This document shows, in pieces, positions 1 to 5,051 of a stretch of 5,052 nt of DNA. The notes under the pieces were generated by a model. The model worked only from the letters and a program-made list of their open reading frames with translations, had not been told where the DNA came from and did not search any database. This stretch comes from Chromatiales bacterium (lineage in GTDB: Bacteria; Pseudomonadota; Gammaproteobacteria; Chromatiales; Chromatiaceae). Positions within the stretch are counted from its first letter, which is position 1. Each line of letters opens with the position of its first letter. Location of the stretch: positions 1 to 5,052 of the forward strand of contig JAHEIA010000275.1 of the NCBI GenBank assembly GCA_024639625.1. Reading direction: 5' to 3'. Made by a program: the position numbers and the translations under genes.

Positions 1-1
1 G

Positions 2-193
2 AGGCGCCGGGTCCGCATCGGAGAGGCGCTGTTGCTGTTCGACCGGCTGCGTCCACCCTGTGGTTACCTCGATCGGCTCGTGAGACCCGGGGCCGGCAAG
101 GCTCTCGGCAAAGGGGCGGGTGTCGGTCTGCGCGTGATCAAGGGTGGAATGTTGCGCGTGGGCGATGCCGTCGCGGTGATCCCGGAGGTGTAA
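2..193 (+). CDS. MOSC domain-containing protein, C-terminal fragment (5' end outside window)
   Basis: An open frame enters from the left edge and ends at TAA 191-193, leaving the last 63 residues. They read like the end of a short stand-alone MOSC protein: a VRIGEALLL strand, then RPPCGYLDRLVRPG with the cysteine (residue 20 of the fragment, codon 59-61) that occupies the usual conserved MOSC Cys position, then a GVGLRVIKGG turn and the closing strand LRVGDAVAVI. MOSC domains are the sulfur-carrier domains of molybdenum cofactor sulfurases and of the YiiM/YuaD-type proteins; the Cys is thought to carry sulfur or bind a cofactor. The exact substrate of this short subfamily cannot be read from the fragment. 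The gene converges on the next gene and shows no operon link to anything in the window. The family call is fairly sure; the start and N-terminal half are not visible. Confidence 0.8.
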   Translation, partial: RRRVRIGEALLLFDRLRPPCGYLDRLVRPGAGKALGKGAGVGLRVIKGGMLRVGDAVAVIPEV

Positions 194-312
194 GGCTCGG
201 GCGTCCGAGGCGCTTCCTGCCCGCCTGAGATAGAGCAGGCTGCGCCATGCTCTCATGGTCCAACCGAGTTGCCGCTGTGTAAGCAAAATACCGCCCATGT
301 CGAAACGGAATT
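194..312. other. Convergent spacer with three small hairpins
   Basis: The region between two convergent genes holds three short perfect inverted repeats in a row: CTCGG/CCGAG (196-200 with 205-209, 4-nt loop), GCCTG/CAGGC (223-227 with 236-240, 8-nt loop) and CCATG/CATGG (245-249 with 254-258, 4-nt loop). None is followed by a T run on either strand, so they are not classical intrinsic terminators. They might act as weak bidirectional terminators or 3'-end stabilisers. That role is inference from their position only. Confidence 0.3.
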
Positions 313-636
313 TCAGTCGCAGCCCTCGTCCTCGGAGTCGACTACCGTGCCTGTGTCGTCCGTGATTTGCGTGCGGATGAACATCATGGAATCAACCCGC
401 TCGAACTCCTGGTCCATAGCCTGGGCGACCTCCACGTCTTGTAAACCGTCATAGATCACGACTCGGCCTTTTGCTTCGGCGAGCCGCTCGCTCGCGGTGG
501 GCTCAAAGAGGCGACGCTGCTGCCAGCGATTGTCCTCGGTAGTTGCGCTGTCCTGTGCTTGAACGGTGCTGGTGCAAAGGACCAGGAGCGCCTGTAGCAG
601 AGTCAATGTCTGTTTGTAGAATCCGATTTTTTTCAT
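313..636 (-). CDS. Small secreted protein of unknown function
   Basis: This gene encodes 107 residues. The start is the ATG at 636-634, chosen because GGAGGA (complement of 644-649) lies 7 nt upstream and because a Sec signal peptide begins there: MKK, then a hydrophobic core of about residues 11-22, ending in VQA-QD near residue 27. An in-frame ATG 67 codons further upstream is open but would put a non-coding-looking leader before the signal. The mature part is about 80 residues, hydrophilic and acidic. It contains the phrase RLAEAKGRVVIYDGL, a helical stretch with VAQAMDQEFERVDSMMFIRT, and an acidic tail ending DEGCD with a single mature cysteine. The middle part resembles small conserved hypothetical exported proteins of gammaproteobacteria as I remember them; no function is known to me. 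It is transcribed divergently from the spondin gene and shares its control region. It probably acts in the periplasm or outside the cell. Confidence 0.72.
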   Translation of the reverse strand: MKKIGFYKQTLTLLQALLVLCTSTVQAQDSATTEDNRWQQRRLFEPTASERLAEAKGRVVIYDGLQDVEVAQAMDQEFERVDSMMFIRTQITDDTGTVVDSEDEGCD

Positions 637-680
637 CGTCTGTTCCTCCGGTGGTTTTGCATGGGTGCATCGCTTGAGGC

Positions 681-694
681 ACAAGGTACCTTGT
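681..694. promoter_or_regulatory. Perfect 14-bp palindrome, possible operator
   Basis: ACAAGGTACCTTGT reads the same on both strands. It lies 44 bp upstream of the small secreted-protein start and 168 bp upstream of the spondin start, a position suited to a dimeric regulator of the minus-strand gene or to a structured 5' leader in its mRNA. No family of regulator could be assigned from the motif. Confidence 0.4.
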
Positions 695-734
695 TGCAGC
701 CACGCAAAACCGTGAACGGATGGGCCCGGATTTT

Positions 735-747
735 GTGAACTATTCAC
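735..747. promoter_or_regulatory. GTGAA-CTA-TTCAC inverted repeat, possible operator
   Basis: Two perfect 5-bp arms (735-739 and 743-747) flank a 3-bp centre. The half-site GTGAA also occurs in CGTGAA at 711-716, so the inverted repeat shares a core with the surrounding CGTGA motifs. It is near the middle of the divergent region and could serve either promoter. Confidence 0.35.
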
Positions 748-774
748 GAAGTGCGCAGAACGCTTGTTATGAAA

Positions 775-791
775 CCGTGACAATTCCGTGA
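775..791 (+). promoter_or_regulatory. Tandem CCGTGA repeats with 11-bp spacing
   Basis: CCGTGA occurs at 775-780 and again at 786-791, exactly 11 bp apart, so on the same face of the helix. Tandem direct repeats with about one helical turn between them are the known target architecture of OmpR/PhoB-family regulators, and such a regulator is encoded downstream at 1756-2460. The link between this site and that protein is inference. The site lies just upstream of the best candidate promoter for the spondin gene. Confidence 0.35.
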
Positions 792-819
792 TTGGTGCGG
801 GACCGGATCGACCTGTAAT
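792..819 (+). promoter_or_regulatory. Candidate sigma-70-like promoter of the spondin gene
   Basis: TGTAAT at 814-819 matches five of six bases of the TATAAT -10 box. TTGGTG at 792-797 sits 16 bp upstream and matches only half of the -35 consensus. Transcription would start near 826 and give a leader of about 37 nt. The poor -35 together with upstream repeats would fit an activator-dependent promoter, but this is a motif guess only. Confidence 0.3.
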
Positions 820-862
820 GGATAGGGCATGTTGCACAGGGACTACTCAGGAGGACTATTCG

Positions 863-1591
863 ATGAAACGCACCATCCTAGCCGCAATGGTTTCCGTCGG
901 CTTGTTGACGACTGGCCCGGCGCAAGCCCGAGATCGACACCCTGATCTCTGGGTAGAGGTCACCAACCTCACCAACGGCACCTACTTCACCCCGCTGCTG
1001 GTGGCCGCCCACGGCACCAACACGGACCTATTCGAGGTCGCTACGCCGGCCTCCGCCCATCTACAAGCGATGGCCGAAGGGGGCGATATCAGCGGCCTGG
1101 TCGGAGACGTGGAGTTTGCCGGCGGCGTTGTCGAAGCTGATCCCGCTGGCGGTTTGCTGGCCCCGGGGGCCACAGCCATCGCCTCGCTCGACCTGCGTGG
1201 CCGCCGCAACGCACGGCTATCCATCGTCGCCATGTTGCTGCCAACCAACGACGGCTTCGTGGGATTGGACAGCTTCCCTATCCCCAGTCGTCGGGGCAGC
1301 TACACCGTCTACCTCAATGGCTACGATGCGGGCACCGAGGCCAACGACGAGATCATCAACGGTGGCGGTATGCCGAACGTACCCGGAGTGCCGGCGGATC
1401 CCGGCGGCAGCGGCGGCAGCGGCGCGACCGGGGCGGCGGGCGTCGACCACATCCCCAGCGTCCACATTCACCGGGGCGTTCTGGGCGACATGGACCCCAC
1501 CGGAGGCTTCAGCGACCTGGATAGCCGAATCCACCGCTGGCTTAACCCCGTGGCTCGGGTTGTCATCCATGTGAGTGGTGCAAGGCGGTAA
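863..1591 (+). CDS. Secreted spondin-domain protein
   Basis: This gene encodes 242 residues. The ATG at 863 follows AGGAGGA (849-855) by 7 nt and opens a Sec signal peptide with likely cleavage after GPAQA (residue 22); an upstream in-frame ATG at 788 is rejected. The mature protein matches the Spondin_N fold: a first strand LWVEVTNLTNGTYFTPLL (28-45), a long middle with SIVAMLLPTNDGFVGLDS (120-137), and NGYDAGTEANDE (152-163). The last two correspond to the F-spondin segments with DW.VGLDS and YDAGTDSG. A Gly/Ser/Ala-rich stretch (about 180-193) separates them from a closing segment with VHIHRG (200-205). Eukaryotic spondin domains bind Ca2+ and matrix partners; bacterial members are exported proteins of unknown role. 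No membrane anchor or cysteine is seen, so it is probably periplasmic or released. It precedes a two-component system on the same strand, 164 bp away, and shares a control region with the divergent small secreted protein. Confidence 0.87.
   Translation: MKRTILAAMVSVGLLTTGPAQARDRHPDLWVEVTNLTNGTYFTPLLVAAHGTNTDLFEVATPASAHLQAMAEGGDISGLVGDVEFAGGVVEADPAGGLLAPGATAIASLDLRGRRNARLSIVAMLLPTNDGFVGLDSFPIPSRRGSYTVYLNGYDAGTEANDEIINGGGMPNVPGVPADPGGSGGSGATGAAGVDHIPSVHIHRGVLGDMDPTGGFSDLDSRIHRWLNPVARVVIHVSGARR
1402..1424 (+). repeat. Short GC-rich tandem repeat inside the spondin gene
   Basis: CGGCGGCAG occurs twice in tandem (1402-1410, 1411-1419) followed by a partial third copy. It encodes the GGSGGSG part of a flexible linker-like loop in the spondin protein. 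Such a repeat could change length by slippage in 9-bp steps without breaking the frame. Confidence 0.5.
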
Positions 1592-1606
1592 TCCCACAGG
1601 CTGCGA

Positions 1607-1661
1607 CCAGCGGGTGTGCGCCCGAGTTTACCCCTCGAGGTAGGGCGAGCACCCCCGCTGG
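1607..1661 (+). other. Large imperfect inverted repeat after the spondin gene
   Basis: The arm at 1607-1623 (CCAGCGGGTGTGCGCCC) pairs with 1643-1661, with one mismatch and a 2-nt bulge, around a loop of 19 nt. The RNA would form a very stable GC-rich hairpin 15 nt after the spondin stop codon. No T run follows, so it is not a textbook intrinsic terminator. It may stabilise the spondin mRNA 3' end or reduce read-through into the regulator gene. Confidence 0.45.
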
Positions 1662-1720
1662 AGAGCCGTGCCCCGGTACTTGCTGCAGGGCAGGGCTGGC
1701 CCGCCGCTCCGCGAGTTGGG

Positions 1721-1726
1721 TACACT
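1721..1726 (+). promoter_or_regulatory. Candidate -10 box for the two-component operon
   Basis: TACACT, preceded by TTGGG, matches four of six -10 consensus bases and would give a leader of roughly 23 nt before the ATG at 1756. No good -35 box lies at the right distance. A weak Shine-Dalgarno GAGG (1741-1744) is 11 nt before the start. This suggests, but does not prove, that the regulator and kinase have their own modest promoter rather than depending on the spondin promoter. Confidence 0.28.
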
Positions 1727-1755
1727 GCCTGTCTCGCGCTGAGGTTCATCAGGGT

Positions 1756-2460
1756 ATGACCCACAAGGTTTTGATCATCGAGGACAATCCGGATATCGCG
1801 CGGCTTCTCCGGCTGCATCTGCGCGACATACGGTGCGACGCGGATATCGCTGCGCACGGTGGCGAAGGACTGCGCAGGTTTCGTGACGGTAAGTACGATC
1901 TCGTGGTGTTGGATCTGATGCTTCCGGATCTGGACGGGCTCGAGGTCTGCAAGAGCCTGCGGGCGGAGCCGGGGTACGTCCCGATCCTCATGCTCACCGC
2001 ACGCTCCAGCGAGTTGGACCGGGTATTGGGTTTAGAGATCGGAGCGGACGACTACCTGACGAAACCGTTCAGCATCCCGGAACTCTTAGCGCGCATCAAG
2101 GCCTTGCTGCGGCGCGTCGACGCGCTGCGCCAGACGACCGTTGCCCCCTTGCAGACCGGTACTCTGGTCTGCGGCGACCTCAGCATCGACTTGGAGAAGC
2201 GCGAGGTCGCGATCGAGCAGCGACTGGTGAACTTGACCGCCCGCGAGTTCGATCTGCTATATCATTTCGCCAGCCACCCGGGCCGCGTCTACAGCCGAGG
2301 TCAGCTCCTGGATCAGGTCTGGGGTTACAGCCACGAGGGCTACGAGCACACGGTGAATTCGCATATCAACCGCCTGCGCGCCAAGATCGAGCAGGACCCG
2401 GCCAAACCGCGTTATATCCTCACGGTCTGGGGCGTCGGCTACAAGTTCGCGGAGGGCTGA
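1756..2460 (+). CDS. OmpR/PhoB-family response regulator
   Basis: This gene encodes 234 residues, the usual length of the family. The receiver domain spans about 1-120: the acidic pair E9-D10, the phospho-acceptor D53 in VVLDLMLPDLDG, T81 and K103 of the active site, and Y100 as the aromatic switch residue. After a linker of about 15 residues, a winged-helix DNA-binding domain covers about 136-232. It includes LTAREFDLL, the recognition helix region HTVNSHINRLRAKIE (198-212) and the closing wing RYILTVWGVGYKF. All catalytic and switch residues are present, so phosphorylation by the kinase encoded 5 nt downstream should control dimerisation and binding to tandem direct repeats. Its targets are not known. 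The divergent region at 637-862 carries such a repeat and is a reasonable candidate. The start is the ATG at 1756, which gives the standard KVLIIEDN opening. Confidence 0.95.
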   Translation: MTHKVLIIEDNPDIARLLRLHLRDIRCDADIAAHGGEGLRRFRDGKYDLVVLDLMLPDLDGLEVCKSLRAEPGYVPILMLTARSSELDRVLGLEIGADDYLTKPFSIPELLARIKALLRRVDALRQTTVAPLQTGTLVCGDLSIDLEKREVAIEQRLVNLTAREFDLLYHFASHPGRVYSRGQLLDQVWGYSHEGYEHTVNSHINRLRAKIEQDPAKPRYILTVWGVGYKFAEG

Positions 2461-2465
2461 TCAGC

Positions 2466-3953
2466 ATGCGGCTGTTGCAGACCCTGTACGCGAAGCTCGC
2501 CGCCGTTCTGGTGCTGTTATTCGTTGCCATGGGGCTGGTTTATGCCCTGCTCAGCACATCGGCCACACAGCATTATCTGCAGACCGTCGGTCAGCGCTTC
2601 AACCGTGACCTGGCGCGCAACCTGGTGGCGGATCGCAACCTGGTGCGCGAGGGCAGGATCGATGAGGGCGCGCTGCAGGAGACCTTCCAGGAGTACATGC
2701 TGATCAATCCCAGTATCGAGATCTATCTGCTCGACAACCAGGGAAGCATCCTCTCCTATTCGGCGGACCCTGCAAAGGTAAAGCGCAAGCGAGTGTCCCT
2801 ACAGCCGATACTGGACTACTTAGGGGGCGAGGCGGAGCTCCCGCTGTTAGGTGACGACCCACGCAGCCATGATCGGCGCAAGACCTTTTCCGTAACCCCC
2901 GTGCCTTCCGCGGAGCACCCGGAGGGCTATCTCTACGTGGTGCTGCGCGGTGAGGAATTCGACGCGGTCGAGAAGCTCGCCCGGGAGAGCTTTCTCTTTC
3001 AGCTGAGCGCCTGGGCGGTGGTTGCGAGTCTTGCCGTGGGCCTACTGGCTGGCTTGGTGGGGTTCCATATCCTCACGCGGCGTCTGCGGCGTTTGGCTCA
3101 GGTCATGGAGCGGTTCGACCACAGTGGCTTCGCAGTTCACGAACCCTACGCGGAAAGCCCGAGCCGCCCGGCCGATGAGGTCGACCAGCTCGGTGCGACC
3201 TTCGACCGCATGGCACAACGCATCATCGCCCAGCTGGAGGCGCTGCAGAAGAAGGACACCTTGCGGCGCGAGATGGTGGCTCACGTATCCCACGACCTGC
3301 GCACGCCGCTGGCCTCCCTGCGCGGGTACCTGGAATCGCTCAAGCTCAAAGAGGGGGAGCTGTCCGATCAGGAGCGCGCGGAATACGTCGAAATCGCGCT
3401 GCGGCATAGCGAGCGGCTCAGCCGACTGGTCTCCGAGCTTTTCGAACTCGCCAAGCTTGACGCGAACGAGACCCAACCTCACTGCGAGGCCTTCTCGGCC
3501 GCGGAACTGGTACAGGACGTGGTGCAAAAGTTCCGTTTGAGTGCGCGCGAGCGGGGCGTCGAGGTTGCGGCCGCGCCGGTGCGCGATCTGCCGTTCGTAA
3601 GCGCGGATATTGGTCTAACGGAACGCGTGCTGGACAATCTGATCGAGAACGCCTTGCGCTGTACGCCGCGTGACGGGCAAGTGCGCCTGTCTCTCGAGCG
3701 CGATGGTGCGATGATCGCGGTGCATGTAAGCGACACCGGACACGGCATCCCGGAGCAGGATCAACTCGAGATCTTTCAGCCTTTCAGTCGGGTTTCCAAC
3801 CAGGGAGAAGCGGCCGATCACGCGGGGTTGGGGCTGGCCATCGCGAAGCGCATCGTCGAGCTGCAGGGGGGGCGCATCTGGCTCGCCAGCCGCGCCGGGA
3901 AAGGCAGCATCTTTTCCTTTACCCTGCCAGCGGCGGTTGTTTTGCCGCAGTAA
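2466..3953 (+). CDS. HAMP-domain sensor histidine kinase
   Basis: This gene encodes 495 residues. It begins 5 nt after the regulator stop, with GGAGGG (2451-2456) in the end of that gene as ribosome site, so the pair is almost certainly co-transcribed. Domain order: TM1 about 11-30; a periplasmic sensor of about 150 residues (31-180) with an EIYLLDNQGSILSYSA strand-turn-strand like PAS/Cache-type folds and a later LLGDDPRS and GYLYVVLRGE; TM2 about 181-203; HAMP about 204-257; HisKA with HVSHDLRTPLASL and phospho-acceptor H276; HATPase_c with N-box NLIENA (391-396), G1 DTGHGI (423-428), F-box FQPF (437-440) and G2 GLGLA (454-458). All catalytic boxes are intact. It should autophosphorylate on H276 and pass phosphate to D53 of the regulator. 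The signal sensed is unknown; the extracytoplasmic domain argues for an envelope or external cue. Confidence 0.95.
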   Translation: MRLLQTLYAKLAAVLVLLFVAMGLVYALLSTSATQHYLQTVGQRFNRDLARNLVADRNLVREGRIDEGALQETFQEYMLINPSIEIYLLDNQGSILSYSADPAKVKRKRVSLQPILDYLGGEAELPLLGDDPRSHDRRKTFSVTPVPSAEHPEGYLYVVLRGEEFDAVEKLARESFLFQLSAWAVVASLAVGLLAGLVGFHILTRRLRRLAQVMERFDHSGFAVHEPYAESPSRPADEVDQLGATFDRMAQRIIAQLEALQKKDTLRREMVAHVSHDLRTPLASLRGYLESLKLKEGELSDQERAEYVEIALRHSERLSRLVSELFELAKLDANETQPHCEAFSAAELVQDVVQKFRLSARERGVEVAAAPVRDLPFVSADIGLTERVLDNLIENALRCTPRDGQVRLSLERDGAMIAVHVSDTGHGIPEQDQLEIFQPFSRVSNQGEAADHAGLGLAIAKRIVELQGGRIWLASRAGKGSIFSFTLPAAVVLPQ

Positions 3954-4155
3954 ATAGGGCCAGCGGGCAGCGGCCTGAAAGCGCACGAACGCGGCGACGG
4001 GCGGATATTTCTGCTCCGGAATATCGAGGCGTTTGTTCTTCCGCGGAGCCTTGGTGCGAGCCCGACATGCTGGAGCGCGCGCATCCTGCGCAGGAGGGGG
4101 ACTGGCGTTTACGGTTTGCGCGCGGGCCAGCCGGCAAGCGGGTCGAGGTCGCCCC
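3954..4155. other. Convergent spacer with a startless, coding-like minus-strand frame
   Basis: Between the kinase and the DUF4124 gene, the minus strand carries a frame open from 4163 down to 3615, running on antisense inside the kinase gene. In the spacer it spells a plausible peptide, for example RKNKRLDIPEQKYPPVAAFV (about 4045-3985), but it has no ATG or TTG start and only a late GTG (3986). It could be a decayed gene end or just a chance frame in GC-rich DNA; chance is favoured. The spacer also holds the perfect 12-bp palindrome TCCTGCGCAGGA (4084-4095) and the weak stem GCTCCG/CGGAGC (4013-4018 with 4044-4049). No T-tailed terminator is seen for either neighbouring gene. Confidence 0.25.
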
Positions 4156-4773
4156 TCAACCGTCTACCCAGAACGGCAGCTCGTCCGCATAGAATGGATG
4201 ATAGGGCGGCGGGTAACGGGATTCTCCCTTCCGGCAATTCTTCTTGCGGATCTTATTCCAGTTCTCCAACTCGGTATGAATTTCGTGCCGGCTCATGGCG
4301 TCCAGGAGATGCCCAGTCTGCGCGTCACGCCGGAAAAGAAATCGATTCTGGTTGTCTTCCAACAGCTTCACGACCGCCCGGGCTTTCGCACACAGGAGCT
4401 TGCGTTTCTCCAATGCTCTGGCCGCGCGTTTCTCCCGGACCTCGCGTCGCCTTTCTTCGAGTACCGGTTTGCGTTCCTCCCAGACTTCTTGCCAGCGTTC
4501 TACCGCGGGATCCTGGGTATATACTGGAGGAGGTGGCGACGCCCTTCGTGGCCCAATCCGCGGCGACAGGTCTTCTGAGGGCCGGTCGTTCGGAGCGCGG
4601 TCAGAGTAGTGGACCTGTCCGTGATCATCCGTCCACTTATACAATTCCGCGAAAGCTGCCGTGCAGACGCCGGCAGAAAGCATCAGCACAGCGATGCGGA
4701 TCGCCCGCCGTCTGGATAGCAACGATGGTTCTATTTCTTTTGTTTCCCCGATAACGAGGCTATCCCGCCTCAT
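4156..4773 (-). CDS. DUF4124 domain-containing exported protein
   Basis: This gene encodes 205 residues. The ATG at 4773 overlaps the TGA of the upstream gene (4770-4773, ATGA), which supports this start and implies translational coupling. The signal peptide has a long n-region (1-26, with RRR at 21-23), a hydrophobic core of about 27-40, and likely cleavage after AFA (42). The mature N-terminus ELYKWTDDHGQVHYSDRAP (43-61) is the DUF4124 signature, a short beta module found at the start of many exported gammaproteobacterial proteins. A Pro-rich linker (about 80-90) leads to a very charged Arg/Glu helix (about 92-140, likely coiled coil). A C-terminal helical part follows, with a cysteine in KLLCAKAR and another in KKNC plus RRDAQTG between them, a pattern typical of this family that may form a disulfide. 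It ends with an aromatic, Pro-rich tail. It probably works in the periplasm; no biochemical role is established. A later TTG (codon 18) is an alternative start but less supported. Confidence 0.85.
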   Translation of the reverse strand: MRRDSLVIGETKEIEPSLLSRRRAIRIAVLMLSAGVCTAAFAELYKWTDDHGQVHYSDRAPNDRPSEDLSPRIGPRRASPPPPVYTQDPAVERWQEVWEERKPVLEERRREVREKRAARALEKRKLLCAKARAVVKLLEDNQNRFLFRRDAQTGHLLDAMSRHEIHTELENWNKIRKKNCRKGESRYPPPYHPFYADELPFWVDG

Positions 4774-5051
4774 ATTAGGGGTGTGTCCTCGACCTTTGGT
4801 CGGTTCAACCCTTCATCTCTCGATGTGAGCCGCGTTTCACGGATTCGCAACAACTCGCAATTCACTTTTTTGGCTGAAAGGCTCAATGAGTTGCTGGTGG
4901 CAACCTCAGTGTCGTTGGCCAGGTTGCAAAAGTAAACACAGTCGGGATCCACAGCTTCAATGCAGCAGAAGCTTTGGTAGTCGCTCTTCTGAACGAAAGC
5001 CCCATCCGCTTTGAACGTAAAGGTAGATTCGATGTACTCGAGTTGCGAAAG
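4770..5051 (-). CDS. Unrecognised protein, C-terminal fragment (5' end outside window)
   Basis: A minus-strand frame is open from the right edge to TGA 4772-4770 and leaves the last 93 residues. The stop overlaps the ATG of the DUF4124 gene by four bases, so the two are translationally coupled; this is the best evidence that the frame is real. The visible part opens with STFTFKADGAFVQKSDYQSF, then a cysteine cluster CC (29-30), C38 and C42 and a later C65 (numbering from the window edge), and ends in a polar, Arg/Lys/Asp/Glu-rich tail. No membrane segment is seen. A GTG at codon 34 could be called as a start, but the frame is open well upstream of it and continues beyond the window. The codons use more A/T at third positions than the genes to the left, which may mean a recently acquired or poorly conserved gene. 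I do not recognise the family. Disulfide-linked export is possible given its partner, but no signal is visible. Confidence 0.6.
   Translation of the reverse strand, partial: LSQLEYIESTFTFKADGAFVQKSDYQSFCCIEAVDPDCVYFCNLANDTEVATSNSLSLSAKKVNCELLRIRETRLTSRDEGLNRPKVEDTPLI

Larger units (their letters stand above)
637..862. promoter_or_regulatory. Divergent control region of the two secreted-protein genes
   Basis: The 226 bp between two divergent starts are unusually rich in symmetry and repeats. There is a perfect 14-bp palindrome (681-694), a 13-bp inverted repeat (735-747), the exact 9-mer AAACCGTGA twice (707-715 and 772-780), a further CCGTGA (786-791), and the direct repeat TGCAT-GGG-TGCAT (658-670). 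Good Shine-Dalgarno sites close both ends: 849-855 for the plus gene and 644-649 for the minus gene. No convincing sigma-70 promoter was found for the minus gene. Regulation by one or more DNA-binding proteins is likely from the layout, but the regulator is not identified by the sequence. Confidence 0.55.

Noticed and set aside
194..312. Intrinsic terminators between the MOSC and small secreted-protein genes
   Set aside because: Stems are only 5 bp and no T run follows on either strand, so they are listed only as hairpins.
269..454. Plus-strand 61-codon frame opposite the small secreted protein
   Set aside because: It has no good ribosome site, no motif and no signal peptide, while the opposite strand has a coherent exported protein.
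637..837. Minus-strand extension of the small secreted protein to an ATG at 837
   Set aside because: It would add 67 residues before a clear signal peptide and cover the divergent control region; the ATG at 636 has a strong ribosome site.
788..862. N-terminal extension of the spondin protein from an upstream in-frame ATG
   Set aside because: It has no Shine-Dalgarno site, would bury the signal peptide 25 residues inside, and overlaps the candidate promoter; the ATG at 863 has AGGAGGA at ideal spacing.
982..1597. Several open frames on both strands overlapping the spondin gene
   Set aside because: Their translations are Ala/Arg/Pro-rich without motifs; the spondin frame explains the region.
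3022..3748. Open frames overlapping the histidine kinase on both strands
   Set aside because: The kinase frame carries all catalytic boxes; the others are shadows of it.
4033..4754. Two plus-strand open frames antisense to the DUF4124 gene
   Set aside because: They lie opposite a gene with a recognised domain and signal peptide, show no family features, and have Arg/Ser/Pro-rich composition typical of antisense frames in GC-rich DNA.
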